64,000 bases of DNA from contig NZ_LT796768.1 in NCBI RefSeq assembly GCF_900167475.1, positions 3,224,001 through 3,288,000 of the forward strand, in the 5' to 3' direction. The notes beneath the pieces are model-generated. The model ran no database searches. It was not told the origin of the DNA and was given only the letters and a program-made list of their open reading frames with translations. The stretch is from Aeromicrobium choanae. Lineage in GTDB: Bacteria; Actinomycetota; Actinomycetes; Propionibacteriales; Nocardioidaceae. Shown one piece after another: positions 26,789 through 35,345 of this stretch. The stretch's first letter is position 1; each line of letters starts with the position of its first letter. The position numbers were made by a program, and so were the translations under genes.

Positions 26789-28116
26789 GCGAAGCGCTGG
26801 AGGAAGAGGGCCTCCGACAGTGCCATGGACGCGATCTCGGTGGGATCGACGCTCTCGTTGGGGGCGTGGATGAGGGCCTGGGGCTCCTCCACGCCCATCA
26901 GGACGATCTCCGCGTCGGGGTACAGCTCGGCGAAGACGTTGCACAACGGGATCGAGCCGCCCTGTCCGAGGTGGGTCATCTCCACGCCGTAGGCCTCCTG
27001 CATGGCGCCGGCCAGCGCCCGGTAGGCAGGACCGTCCGTCGCGGCCTGGAAGGGTGATCCCGTGGCCTCGGTCTCCACGGTGCAGTGCACGCCCCAGGGC
27101 GTGGCCGCGGCCAGGTGGGACCTGAGGGCTGCCTCGGCGTCCTGCGGCGCGATGCCCGGCGGGATGCGCAGGTTCAGGCGGGCGGACGCCTTCGGCACGA
27201 TCGCGGCCGCCGATCCGACCACCGGCGGGCAGTCGATGCCCAGGATGGTCAGCGCGGGCCGCGCCCACAGCATGTCCGACACGCTCCCGCTGCCCAGCAG
27301 CGAGACGCCGTCGAGGACTCCGGCATCGGAGCGGAACTGCTCCGCCGGGTAGGGCGCGCCCGTCCACTCCTGGGTGTTGTCCATCCCATCGACGACGGTG
27401 TCGCCCTCCTCGTCGCGCATCGTCGAGAGGGCCTGCACCAGCGCGGCCAGCGCGTCGGGGGCGGCGCCCCCGAACATCCCCGAGTGCAGCTCGGTGGAGG
27501 CCGACTCCATCGTCACCACCACGTTCACCATGCCGCGCAGGCTGACCGTCGCGGCGGGCCGGCCCACGGCGGCATTGCCCGTGTCGCAGACCAGGATCGC
27601 GTCGGCCCGGAAGAGGTCGGGGTTCGCCTGCACGAACTCCTCGAGCCCGCCGGTGCCCTGCTCCTCGGATCCCTCGACCACCAGCTTGAGGTTGACCCCG
27701 AGATCGTCGCCGAGGGCGCGCAGTGCGGTCAGGTGCATCACGATGTTGCCCTTGCAGTCCGCCGTGCCGCGCCCGTACCAGCGGCCGTCCACCTCCGTCA
27801 TCTCGAACGGGGGAGTGCGCCACGCGTTCTCGTCGACCGGCGGCTGGACGTCGTAGTGGGCGTAGAGCAGCACCGTCGGCGCGTCCGGCCTGGACCCGGC
27901 GCGTGAGCCGACCACCGCCTGGCTCCCGTCCGCCGTCTCCTCCAGTCGCACGTCGAACCCGACGCCGGCGAACCTGTCGCGCACCCAGGCCGCGGCGCGC
28001 TCACACTCCTCGGGCGGGAACTGGCGCGGATCGGCCACGGATCGGATGGCGACGAGCTCGGCCAGCTCGTCGTGCACGTCGGGCATGAGCTCGGTGATGC
28101 GCTGTCGAAGGTCCAT
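26785..28116 (-). CDS. M20-family dipeptidase
   Basis: A 443-residue zinc peptidase. Metal ligands sit in YAHYDVQPP (His, Asp) and YGRGTADCKGN (Asp), the catalytic and metal glutamates in VEGSEEQGTGG, and a late His in LIHAPNESV. A dimerisation domain interrupts the catalytic domain at about 200-310. It should hydrolyse dipeptides or similar amide substrates in the cytoplasm. It starts 3 bp after the small membrane gene and overlaps the ThrE-like gene by 4 bp. Confidence 0.9.
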   Translation of the reverse strand: MDLRQRITELMPDVHDELAELVAIRSVADPRQFPPEECERAAAWVRDRFAGVGFDVRLEETADGSQAVVGSRAGSRPDAPTVLLYAHYDVQPPVDENAWRTPPFEMTEVDGRWYGRGTADCKGNIVMHLTALRALGDDLGVNLKLVVEGSEEQGTGGLEEFVQANPDLFRADAILVCDTGNAAVGRPAATVSLRGMVNVVVTMESASTELHSGMFGGAAPDALAALVQALSTMRDEEGDTVVDGMDNTQEWTGAPYPAEQFRSDAGVLDGVSLLGSGSVSDMLWARPALTILGIDCPPVVGSAAAIVPKASARLNLRIPPGIAPQDAEAALRSHLAAATPWGVHCTVETEATGSPFQAATDGPAYRALAGAMQEAYGVEMTHLGQGGSIPLCNVFAELYPDAEIVLMGVEEPQALIHAPNESVDPTEIASMALSEALFLQRFA

Positions 28117-28119
28117 GGC

Positions 28120-28569
28120 TCAGTCCCACGCCACGTCGTCGGTCTTGAGGTCATCGACGAACTCGCGGAACTCGTCCAGCTCGTCAGGGCAGTAGACCTC
28201 CATGATGAGCAGCTGTCCCTGCACGGCGCGGCTGTCGGCGATGACCGGACGCGTGCCGGGCCCCGTCGCGCCGTTCGTCAGCATCGAGTGGAGCGTCGCG
28301 CGGCGGAGGGCGGCGTTGGGGTCCTCGCACACGGGACCCCCGTCGTCGCCGAGGACGCGCACGATCCTGTCGCGGTCCAGCGTCTGCGTGACACCGGCCT
28401 CCTCGAGCGCCGTGATCAGCTCGTCCGCCCTGTCCTCGGCGCGGTTGCTCTCGCGCACGTCCTCGAACAGCAGCACGGCCACGATGGCCGCCCCGGCGAG
28501 GAGCACGCAGGCCGTGATGTAGATCCACGACCTCTCGCGCGAGCTCTGGTTCTCGGTGTGTGTGCTCAT
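28120..28569 (-). CDS. Single-pass membrane protein of unknown function
   Basis: A 149-residue protein with one transmembrane helix (about 15-36) and a soluble, acidic C-terminal domain (about 40-149) containing two cysteines (VCEDP and VYCPDE) that could pair outside the cell. The topology suggests the domain is extracellular. I do not recognise the family. Its start overlaps the stop of the GadC-like antiporter (ATGA), so it may be an accessory subunit. Confidence 0.8.
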   Translation of the reverse strand: MSTHTENQSSRERSWIYITACVLLAGAAIVAVLLFEDVRESNRAEDRADELITALEEAGVTQTLDRDRIVRVLGDDGGPVCEDPNAALRRATLHSMLTNGATGPGTRPVIADSRAVQGQLLIMEVYCPDELDEFREFVDDLKTDDVAWD

Positions 28570-30026
28570 GACGCGATCACCTCGTCGGGCTGGGGCTGCT
28601 TCCACGACGGCTTGCGGAAGCGGTAGAACAGGAAGGGCACCAGCAGGCCGAGGCCCAGCGCGCCGCCGCCGACGACCGCGAAGTAGACGCCGGAGTTCCC
28701 GGACGCGAACTGCGACGGCGGGATGAAGCCCACGAGCAGCGCCGCCAGCGAGGCAGCGAAGCCGACGCCGCACATGCCGACCAGCATCGGGGCGCGGTAC
28801 CCGCGCGGATGGTCGGGGTGCTTGCGCCGCAGCTGGATCGCGGCCACGAACATCAGCAGGTACATGATCAGGTACACCTGCGTGGTGATCACCGAGAAGA
28901 TCCAGTAGGCACTGGAGACGTCGGGGATCAGCGCATAGGCCAGGCCGATCACCGTGGTGACCAGACCCTGGACGACCAGGATGTTCTGCTGCACGCCGTT
29001 CTTGTTCAGCTTCTGCAGGAACGGCGGGAGGTAGCCCTCCTGGCGCGAGATCAGCAGCAGGCCCTTCGAGGGACCGGCGAGCCACGTGAGCATGCCGCCG
29101 AGCGACGCCGTGACGAGCATGATCCCGACGATCGGGGTCAGCCACGACCAGCCGAAGTTGGCGAACACCGCGTCGAACGCCTGCATGACGCCGGCGGTGA
29201 GCGACAGCTCCTCCGCGGGCACGATCCACGCGATCGCCAGCGCCGGGAGGATGAAGATCGTCAGCACCAGGCCCATGGCGAGGAACATCGACTTCGGGAA
29301 CTCCTTGCCCGGGTTCTTCAGCGAGCTGACGTGCACCGCGTTCATCTCCATGCCCGAGTAGGACAGGAAGTTGTTCACGATGAGCACGAGGCTCGAGAGT
29401 CCCGCCCAGGCCGGCAGCAGGTTGTCCGCCGACATCGGCGCAGCGGACTCGTTGCCCTGGCCGAGGAAGACGACACCCAGCAGCACCAGCACGACACCGG
29501 GGACGAGCGTGCCGATGATGAGGCCGCCGCTGGCCAGACCCGCGACTCCCTTGGTGCCGCGCGCGGAGACCCACACGCCCGACCAGTAGACGACGATGAT
29601 GACCGCCGCGGTCCAGACACCGCTGCTGGCGAGCGCTGGGTTGAACACGTAGGCCAAGGTGCTGGCCACGAATCCCAACAGGCTCGGATAGTAGAAGATC
29701 GTCATCGCGAACTGGCACCACACGGCGAGGAAGCCCATGGGCTTGGAGATGCCCTCGGAGACCCACTTGTAGATGCCTCCCTCCCAGCCCGACGCCAGCT
29801 CGGCCGAGACCAGCGACGTGGGCAGCAGGAACACGATCGCGGGCAGCAGGTAGAGGAAGACGCAGGCGAGGCCGTAGACGGCCATCGTGGGCGCGGCGCG
29901 GAGGCTCGCCACCGAGCTGGTCGTCATCATCGCCAGCGCGATCCAGGAGATCCACTGGGTCGTGGTGGCCTTGGCCCGCGCGGCACGCACGGGAGCACGG
30001 TCAGCGGGGATGTCGGCGGTACTCAC
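28566..30026 (-). CDS. GadC-like amino acid antiporter (APC superfamily)
   Basis: A 486-residue transporter with 12 predicted membrane segments. Several stretches match the E. coli glutamate/GABA antiporter GadC closely: LSYSGMEMNAVHVSSLKNPG, ELSLTAGVMQAFDAV, and GPSKGLL with KLNKNGV. It ends about 20 residues after the last helix, so it lacks the C-terminal plug that closes GadC at neutral pH. Glutamate/GABA exchange is likely but unproven. It heads a four-gene operon and has site C upstream. The start is a GTG at 30026, overlapping a predicted leader peptide by GTGA. Confidence 0.85.
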   Translation of the reverse strand: MSTADIPADRAPVRAARAKATTTQWISWIALAMMTTSSVASLRAAPTMAVYGLACVFLYLLPAIVFLLPTSLVSAELASGWEGGIYKWVSEGISKPMGFLAVWCQFAMTIFYYPSLLGFVASTLAYVFNPALASSGVWTAAVIIVVYWSGVWVSARGTKGVAGLASGGLIIGTLVPGVVLVLLGVVFLGQGNESAAPMSADNLLPAWAGLSSLVLIVNNFLSYSGMEMNAVHVSSLKNPGKEFPKSMFLAMGLVLTIFILPALAIAWIVPAEELSLTAGVMQAFDAVFANFGWSWLTPIVGIMLVTASLGGMLTWLAGPSKGLLLISRQEGYLPPFLQKLNKNGVQQNILVVQGLVTTVIGLAYALIPDVSSAYWIFSVITTQVYLIMYLLMFVAAIQLRRKHPDHPRGYRAPMLVGMCGVGFAASLAALLVGFIPPSQFASGNSGVYFAVVGGGALGLGLLVPFLFYRFRKPSWKQPQPDEVIAS

Positions 30027-30058
30027 GGCTCACCCCGGGGCACTGCTGTGGTCGTCAT
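30023..30058 (-). CDS. Predicted 11-residue leaderless leader peptide
   Basis: An ATG lies exactly six bases after the hexamer AAGACT, the spacing seen for other leaderless starts in this window. It opens a frame encoding MTTTAVPRGEP, whose TGA overlaps the antiporter GTG (GTGA). The frame differs from that of the antiporter. It may bring ribosomes to the weak GTG or couple translation. No peptide function is implied. Confidence 0.45.
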   Translation of the reverse strand: MTTTAVPRGEP

Positions 30059-30064
30059 GGCCCG

Positions 30065-30110
30065 AGTCTTGCGTCGCTGAAGCGTGCGCTCCTCACCCCT
30101 GGCGGGTGAC
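30065..30110 (-). promoter_or_regulatory. Site C: 19-bp repeat and promoter of the antiporter operon
   Basis: CTCACCCCTGGCGGGTGAC at 30092-30110, with the - strand hexamer AAGACT at 30070-30065, 22 positions from the repeat edge. CGGGCC and then an ATG follow, so the mRNA probably begins with the leader-peptide ATG. Confidence 0.7.
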
Positions 30111-30116
30111 CTGAGG

Positions 30117-31247
30117 TCACTCGACGACGGCCAGGGACCGGTCCGTGGTGTTGAGCCGGCGGCCCCCGGAGGCGGTGACCGTGACGATGTCCTCGATCCG
30201 CACGCCGAACCGGCCGGCCAAGTAGACGCCCGGCTCCACCGAGAAGCACATGCCCTCGACGAGCGGCTGGGTCTCGCCCTCGATCATGTACGGCGGCTCG
30301 TGGGTCGTGGTGCCGATGCCGTGGCCCGTGCGGTGGATGAACTGCTCGCCGTACCCGGCGTCCGTGATCACCCGGCGCGCGGCGCGGTCGACGTCCTGGC
30401 ACGCGACACCGGGAGCCACCGCCTCGACGCCCGCCTGCTGCGCCAGCCGGACGACCTCGTGGACCTCACGCACCAGCTCCGAGGGCTCCCCAACGGAGAC
30501 GGTGCGGCTCGTGTCCGAGCCGTAGCCGTGCATCAGGCCGCCGAAGTCCAGGACGACGGCGTCGCCCTCCTCGATCGTCCGGTCGCCGGCCTCGTGGTGC
30601 GGGTTGGCGCCGTTGGGTCCCGAGCCGACCACGGTGAAGTCGACCTGCTCGTGGCCGAACTCGCGGAGCAGGCGCGCCAGGTCGGCGGCCACCTCGGTCT
30701 CCTTGCGTCCGGCGAACCGCACGCCCAGGATCTCGCCGTACGTCGCGTCGGCGGCGGCGCCGGCGGCGTCCAGCCGGGCGAGCTCGGCCTCGTCCTTGAC
30801 CGCCCGCAGCATCGGCAGCGCCTGCGTCAGCGACTTGAAGGCGACGCGGGGGACCGCGTCCTGCAGGCCCAGGAGGTGCAGCGCCCAGGCCGAGTCGGAG
30901 ATCCCCAGGGCGCTGGACCCGCCGATCAGCGCGCGGGCCTGGGCGAAGGGATCGTCCCCGTCGGCCCAGTCGACGAAGTGCAGCGCCGCCGCCGCGTCGG
31001 CGCCCTCGGCGTCGGGTCGCTCGAGCATCGGGACCATCAGGGTCGGCTCGCGATCGGCGGTGAGGACGAGCACGGTCAGCCGCTCGGTGATCGCCGTGGG
31101 CCGGTACCCGGTGAGCCACACCAGCTCGGGACCCGGCGTCACCAGGATTCCGTCGAGTCCAGCCCGGTCGGCCTCGTCGATTGCGTGGCGCATGCGGGCG
31201 GCGTAGACGTCCGCGGTGAAGGGCTCCGGGGCGGCCGGGGCCGTCAT
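30117..31247 (-). CDS. M24-family metallopeptidase (Xaa-Pro aminopeptidase-like)
   Basis: A 376-residue pita-bread-fold peptidase: N-terminal creatinase-like domain (about 10-150) and catalytic domain (about 160-370). The dinuclear metal ligands are all visible: Asp in VVLDFGG, Asp in GSDTSRT, His in GIGTTTHEPP, Glu in FSVEPGVY and Glu in RIEDIVTV. It probably removes residues before proline in small peptides. It overlaps the MFS transporter by 4 bp, suggesting uptake or export of a substrate linked to this peptidase. Confidence 0.9.
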   Translation of the reverse strand: MTAPAAPEPFTADVYAARMRHAIDEADRAGLDGILVTPGPELVWLTGYRPTAITERLTVLVLTADREPTLMVPMLERPDAEGADAAAALHFVDWADGDDPFAQARALIGGSSALGISDSAWALHLLGLQDAVPRVAFKSLTQALPMLRAVKDEAELARLDAAGAAADATYGEILGVRFAGRKETEVAADLARLLREFGHEQVDFTVVGSGPNGANPHHEAGDRTIEEGDAVVLDFGGLMHGYGSDTSRTVSVGEPSELVREVHEVVRLAQQAGVEAVAPGVACQDVDRAARRVITDAGYGEQFIHRTGHGIGTTTHEPPYMIEGETQPLVEGMCFSVEPGVYLAGRFGVRIEDIVTVTASGGRRLNTTDRSLAVVE

Positions 31248-32743
31248 CGTCCGGTCCCCACGCCGGCCGTCGCGGACGTCGGCAGGGTGTGGAGCGCGGC
31301 GGCGGCCGAGGCCGCGGCGTCGTCCAGCGTGCCCGCCGGGGGACGGTGCCGCTTCATCACGAGGGCCATGAGGACGCCGAGGAAGCTGAAGATCGCCATC
31401 AGCCACGCCGCCCCCGCCAGGCCGGACGCCAGCGCGTCGGCTTGGGCGGCGCCGTCGGCCGTCTGGTTCGCAATCACCGTGCCGTAGATCGTGGCCGCGA
31501 GGGCGGTGGCCACCGCAGCGCCGACGTAGCGGGCCATGTTGGAGACGCCGGACGCGCCGCCCACCTGGCTCTGGGGCACCGCGGCCGTCGCTGCCGACGA
31601 GGCCGGCCCGTTCGACAGGCCCATGCCGACTGCGATCAGCACCAGCGGCAGCAGGAACGCGGCGTACTCCCAGGAGGCCTCCGTGAACCCGACGATGACG
31701 AAGCCGATCGTGGTGAGGAGGAACCCGACGCCGATCGTCTGCCGGCCCCCGAACTTCGCCGCCAGCTTCGGCACGAGCGGTGCGACGACCACGAGGCCGA
31801 TCGTGGCGGGCAGCGTGGCCAGGCCTGCCTCGAGCGGACTGAAGTTCAACGTGGCGGGGTCCTGGAAGTACAGGCTCAACAGGTACATCAGGCCGTTGAT
31901 GGTGCCGGCACCGATGAGGATCGCGATGGTCGAGCCCACCAGGACGCGGTTGCGCAGCAGGGCGAGGTCCAGCAGCGGAACCGCGACGCGGCCCTCGACG
32001 ACGATGAACGCATAGCCCGCGGCGATCGAGACGGCGAAGCAGCCCAGGGTGGCTGCGGACAGCCAGCCCCAGTCGCCGCTCTTGGTGAACGCGAAGATGA
32101 GCGGCGTCAGCGTGGCGGCGATCAGCACCGTGCCGGCGTAGTCGATCGACCGCGGCCGGTTCGGGTCCCGCGACTCGCTCACCGTCATGAAGGTCAGCAC
32201 CATGCACAGGACGGCGACGATGGCGTCGATCCAGAACAGGCCCTGCCACCCGGTGAAGTCGACGAGGAGGCCGCCCAGGAGCGGACCGGCGGCTGCGCCC
32301 ACGGCGGCGGCCGCTCCCCACAGGGAGACGGCTCTCAGCTGTTCCTCGCCGTCGTTGGCGACCGACAGCAGGCTCAGGCCACACGCGAGGATCGTCGCGC
32401 CCGCCGCGCCCTGGATGACGCGGCCCGCGATGACCATCCCGCCGGTCTGGGCGAGCGCGATCAGGACGCAGGAGATGACGAACAGCAGCAGCCCCAGCTG
32501 GAACACCCGCTTGCGACCGAACACGTCGCCCAGCGAGCCGGAGGTGACGATCACGGCGGCCCCGACCAGCGAGTAGCCGGTGACGGCCCACTGCAGCGTC
32601 GTGACCGACGTGCCGGTGTCCTCGGAGATGGCCGGCAGCAGGATGCTGACCGCTGACGTGTTCGCATTCACCACCAGCGTGGAGATGCAGGTGGCGGCGA
32701 GCACACCGCCCGCGCGGGTGCTCACGGCTGCCTGGTTGTCCAT
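31244..32743 (-). CDS. MFS transporter, DHA2-type (14 segments)
   Basis: A 499-residue membrane protein with about 14 hydrophobic segments. It shows the drug:H+ antiporter-2 motifs: the loop 2-3 motif GSLGDVFGRKRVF and motif C-like GPLLGGLLVDFTGWQGLFWID. These proteins export drugs or other small molecules. It is cotranscribed with the M24 peptidase downstream. The ATG at 32743 follows GGAAGAGAG. Confidence 0.9.
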   Translation of the reverse strand: MDNQAAVSTRAGGVLAATCISTLVVNANTSAVSILLPAISEDTGTSVTTLQWAVTGYSLVGAAVIVTSGSLGDVFGRKRVFQLGLLLFVISCVLIALAQTGGMVIAGRVIQGAAGATILACGLSLLSVANDGEEQLRAVSLWGAAAAVGAAAGPLLGGLLVDFTGWQGLFWIDAIVAVLCMVLTFMTVSESRDPNRPRSIDYAGTVLIAATLTPLIFAFTKSGDWGWLSAATLGCFAVSIAAGYAFIVVEGRVAVPLLDLALLRNRVLVGSTIAILIGAGTINGLMYLLSLYFQDPATLNFSPLEAGLATLPATIGLVVVAPLVPKLAAKFGGRQTIGVGFLLTTIGFVIVGFTEASWEYAAFLLPLVLIAVGMGLSNGPASSAATAAVPQSQVGGASGVSNMARYVGAAVATALAATIYGTVIANQTADGAAQADALASGLAGAAWLMAIFSFLGVLMALVMKRHRPPAGTLDDAAASAAAALHTLPTSATAGVGTGR

Positions 32744-32757
32744 CGGGCTCTCTTCCG

Positions 32758-33621
32758 TCAGGGTTCGCGGGGCTCGAAGTGCCCCAGGGTGTCATCGCCG
32801 GCCTCGACCACGCCGTAGCTCGACTCGGGTATCGGGTTCCACGCCCCGACGAGGTCGCCGAGCGGCTCCGACACGACCACGCGGGTCTCGTCGTCGAGGC
32901 CGGCGAAGACGGGATTCTCGGGATACAGCTCACGCAGGGCCGAGAGTGCCGAGCTCACGTAGAGCGTGCGGCTCTGGCCCGCCGTCGAGTAGCGGAAGCC
33001 CCAGAGCCGTTCGCCGTCGGTGGTCGCGACGGTCATCTGCATCGCGTCGGGCACCCCGTGCCGGCGCGCGACGGCCTCGACGAACCCGACCATGCGCTCC
33101 ACGGCCGCGACGGGATCGTCACGCAGCCCGAAGGTGAGGGCGAGGAAGAACATGACCTCGGAGTCGGTCGAGCCGGCCATCGCCGGGTACAGCTGCGGGT
33201 CGACGGCCAGCACGAGGTCGCGCTTCAGGGTGCCGAAGTCGTGGATGGCCCCGTTGTGCACCCACAGCCATCGCTCGTACCGGAACGGATGGCAGTTGGA
33301 CTGCTGGACGGGGGTGCCGGTGCTGGCCCGGATGTGGGCCAGGAAGAGCCCCGAGGAGGTCGAGCGCGCGAGCTCGCGCAGGTTCTGGTCACCCCAGGCC
33401 GGGCCGATGCCTCGGAACAGGACGGGCACGTCGTTGCGGCGGGCACCCGGCAGCGACGAGGAGTCGTCGATGCCGTACCAGCCGATGCCGAAGCCGTCGC
33501 CGTTCGTGGTCTCCACGCCCATCCGCGAGTGCTGGCTCTGGTCGATCAACGAATGTACGGGCTTGTAGAGCAGCTCCTCCAACAGGATGGGACTGCCCGA
33601 GTACGCCAGCCAGCGACACAT
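32758..33621 (-). CDS. Class II glutamine amidotransferase
   Basis: A 287-residue Ntn-type amidotransferase. The nucleophile Cys2 follows the initiator Met directly (MCRWLAYSG), which fixes the start at 33621; AAGGAGG lies at the right distance. NGDGFGIGWYG and HIRASTGTPVQQSNCHPF bind glutamine. The glutaminase domain stands alone, as in YafJ/EgtC-like proteins, so the acceptor substrate is unknown. It shares divergent promoter D with a glutamate-cysteine-ligase-type gene; this link to gamma-glutamyl chemistry is suggestive only. Confidence 0.88.
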   Translation of the reverse strand: MCRWLAYSGSPILLEELLYKPVHSLIDQSQHSRMGVETTNGDGFGIGWYGIDDSSSLPGARRNDVPVLFRGIGPAWGDQNLRELARSTSSGLFLAHIRASTGTPVQQSNCHPFRYERWLWVHNGAIHDFGTLKRDLVLAVDPQLYPAMAGSTDSEVMFFLALTFGLRDDPVAAVERMVGFVEAVARRHGVPDAMQMTVATTDGERLWGFRYSTAGQSRTLYVSSALSALRELYPENPVFAGLDDETRVVVSEPLGDLVGAWNPIPESSYGVVEAGDDTLGHFEPREP

Positions 33622-33657
33622 GGCAGCCTCCTTGGGGAACGCCTCGGTCTCCTCGGC

Positions 33658-33731
33658 AGCGTGTCCCACGCACACGTCGCGCCGCCTCATCCCGCGAGGA
33701 TGAGGCGGCCCTCTCGGGCGGTATCCACGAT
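33658..33731. promoter_or_regulatory. Site D: best repeat of the set, divergent promoter
   Basis: CTCATCCCGCGAGGATGAG at 33686-33704 lies within perfect 12-bp arms (33681-33692 and 33698-33709). The + strand has hexamer CACGAT at 33726-33731, then six bases and the ATG of the ligase gene (leaderless). The - strand has CACGCT at 33663-33658 for the amidotransferase. Offsets from the repeat edge are 22 and 23. Confidence 0.8.
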
Positions 33732-33737
33732 GAGTCC

Positions 33738-34817
33738 ATGCTCACCGTCGGTGTGGAGGAGGAGTTCCTGCTCCTCGATCCCGCCGGGGCGGTCGTCCCC
33801 GCGGCCTCCGACGTGGTGCGCGAGGTAGCGGACGACCGGGTGAAGCCCGAGCTGATGACCTACCAGGTGGAGACGGCGACCGCCGTGTGCGCCGACCTCA
33901 CGACGCTCGAGAGCCAGCTTGTCGACCTCCGCCAGCGGGTCGCCACGGCGTGCGACGCCATCGGCGTGCGCGTCGCCGCGGTCGGGGCGCCGTTCGTGGG
34001 CGAGCCCGGACTGGAGTTCGTCACCGACTCCCCGCGATATCGCGCCCTCGCCCTGCGATTCCCGGACGCCACCTCGGGAGGGGGCACGTGCGCCTGCCAG
34101 ATCCACGTGGGCGTGCCCGACCGCGACCTGGCCGTGCGGGTGCTGGCCCGCCTGCGGCGGTGGCTGCCCACCCTGTTCTCGCTCGGGACGAACTCCCCGG
34201 TGTCGAGCGGCCGCGACACGGGCTGGAGCAGCACCCGGTACGTCCGACAGCTGAGGTGGCCGACGTTCGCCCCACCCGAGCCGTGGACCAGCACCGACGC
34301 CTACGACGCGAAGGTCGTAGAGCTGCTGGACGAGGGCGCAGCACTCGACGTCCGCAGCGTCTACCACCTCGCACGCCTGTCGCCGCGCTACCCGACGATC
34401 GAGATCCGCGTCGCCGACACCTGCCTGGACGCTGCCGACACGGTGATGCTCGCAGGAGTGTGCCGCGCCCTGGTCACCGTGCTCACCGCCGACATCGAGC
34501 ACGGCCGCCCTGACCTTCCGGTGTCCGGGCCTGCGCTGCGTTCGGCGCTGCTCGCCGTCGCGGTGAGCGGCCGGCCGCCGACCACCGGGCCGGAGGACGT
34601 CACGCGTGCCGTCCTCGTCACCCGGCTGCTGCGGACGATCCTGCCGGGCCTGCACGATTCCGCTGAGACAGACCTGGTGCTGGCCGGGCTCGAGCGCGTC
34701 CACCGGTACGGTACGGGTGCCGAGCGCCAACGGCGGCTCCTGGCAACGACACCGGATCTCGGTGGCTTCGTCGACGCGGTGACGGCAGCCACGACCGGGG
34801 ACGGAGCGACACGATGA
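33738..34817 (+). CDS. YbdK-family carboxylate-amine ligase (glutamate-cysteine ligase-like)
   Basis: A 359-residue GCS2-family enzyme. The N-terminal signature GVEEEFLLLDP supplies the metal-binding glutamates, and HVGVPDRDLAVRVL and YPTIEIRVADTC are further family motifs. These enzymes join the gamma-carboxyl of glutamate to an amine using ATP, often weakly with cysteine. The mRNA is probably leaderless: hexamer CACGAT, six bases, then ATG. It overlaps the next gene by 4 bp. Activity on cysteine cannot be assumed. Confidence 0.88.
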   Translation: MLTVGVEEEFLLLDPAGAVVPAASDVVREVADDRVKPELMTYQVETATAVCADLTTLESQLVDLRQRVATACDAIGVRVAAVGAPFVGEPGLEFVTDSPRYRALALRFPDATSGGGTCACQIHVGVPDRDLAVRVLARLRRWLPTLFSLGTNSPVSSGRDTGWSSTRYVRQLRWPTFAPPEPWTSTDAYDAKVVELLDEGAALDVRSVYHLARLSPRYPTIEIRVADTCLDAADTVMLAGVCRALVTVLTADIEHGRPDLPVSGPALRSALLAVAVSGRPPTTGPEDVTRAVLVTRLLRTILPGLHDSAETDLVLAGLERVHRYGTGAERQRRLLATTPDLGGFVDAVTAATTGDGATR

Positions 34818-35329
34818 CCGAGGATCGGGAGAGCCACGGAAGCCGCATGCGGCTGGCACGGCGCCTCGCCGCCCTGCATCCCTCCGGCATGATCCACGGC
34901 GCCCTCGTCATGGGGGCGACGCTCGCCCTCATGAGTGACAAGACCGCGGCGGAGGTGAGCCTCCTCGGCGCGGGCGGCGTCCTGACGATCTACTGGCTGT
35001 CGCACGCCTACACCCACGCGCTGGGCCGGGGGATGGACGGCGACCACGACCACCTGGCGTTGCGGCTGGTCAGGAGCACCCGCCACGAGGCGCCGGTCTT
35101 CTGGGGCGGGCTTCCGCCGCTGTTGGTCACCGCCGGGGTGCTGGTGGCCGGCGGGGAGGTCGGTGCGGCGATGCTGGCAGGCCTGTGGGTCACCGTGGTG
35201 CTGATGGCCGGCTACGGCTACCTCGCCGCCCACCAGGCAGGCGTCGTCGGCTGGCGCGCGGCCGCCGAGACGACGTTCGCCGCTCTGCTCGGCCTGTTCA
35301 TGGTCGCGCTCAACACGCTCCTGCACTGA
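34814..35329 (+). CDS. Small membrane protein coupled to the YbdK-like ligase
   Basis: A 171-residue protein with about four hydrophobic segments (near 27-40, 46-66, 96-113 and 117-170). A His/Asp-rich loop (MDGDHDHLAL) and an early histidine-bearing helix (LSHAYTHALG) could bind a metal, though this is speculative. I do not recognise the family. The start overlaps the ligase stop (ATGA), so it belongs to the site D transcript. Confidence 0.78.
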   Translation: MTEDRESHGSRMRLARRLAALHPSGMIHGALVMGATLALMSDKTAAEVSLLGAGGVLTIYWLSHAYTHALGRGMDGDHDHLALRLVRSTRHEAPVFWGGLPPLLVTAGVLVAGGEVGAAMLAGLWVTVVLMAGYGYLAAHQAGVVGWRAAAETTFAALLGLFMVALNTLLH

Positions 35330-35345
35330 TCCGAGCGAGCGCGGG

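Noticed and set aside
32758..34817. Ergothioneine cluster (amidotransferase plus glutamate-cysteine-ligase-type gene, with SUMF1-fold genes in the window)
   Set aside because: The SUMF1-fold proteins carry both FGE cysteines and sit beside sulfatases, there is no EgtD methyltransferase, and the two genes here are divergent rather than in an egt operon.
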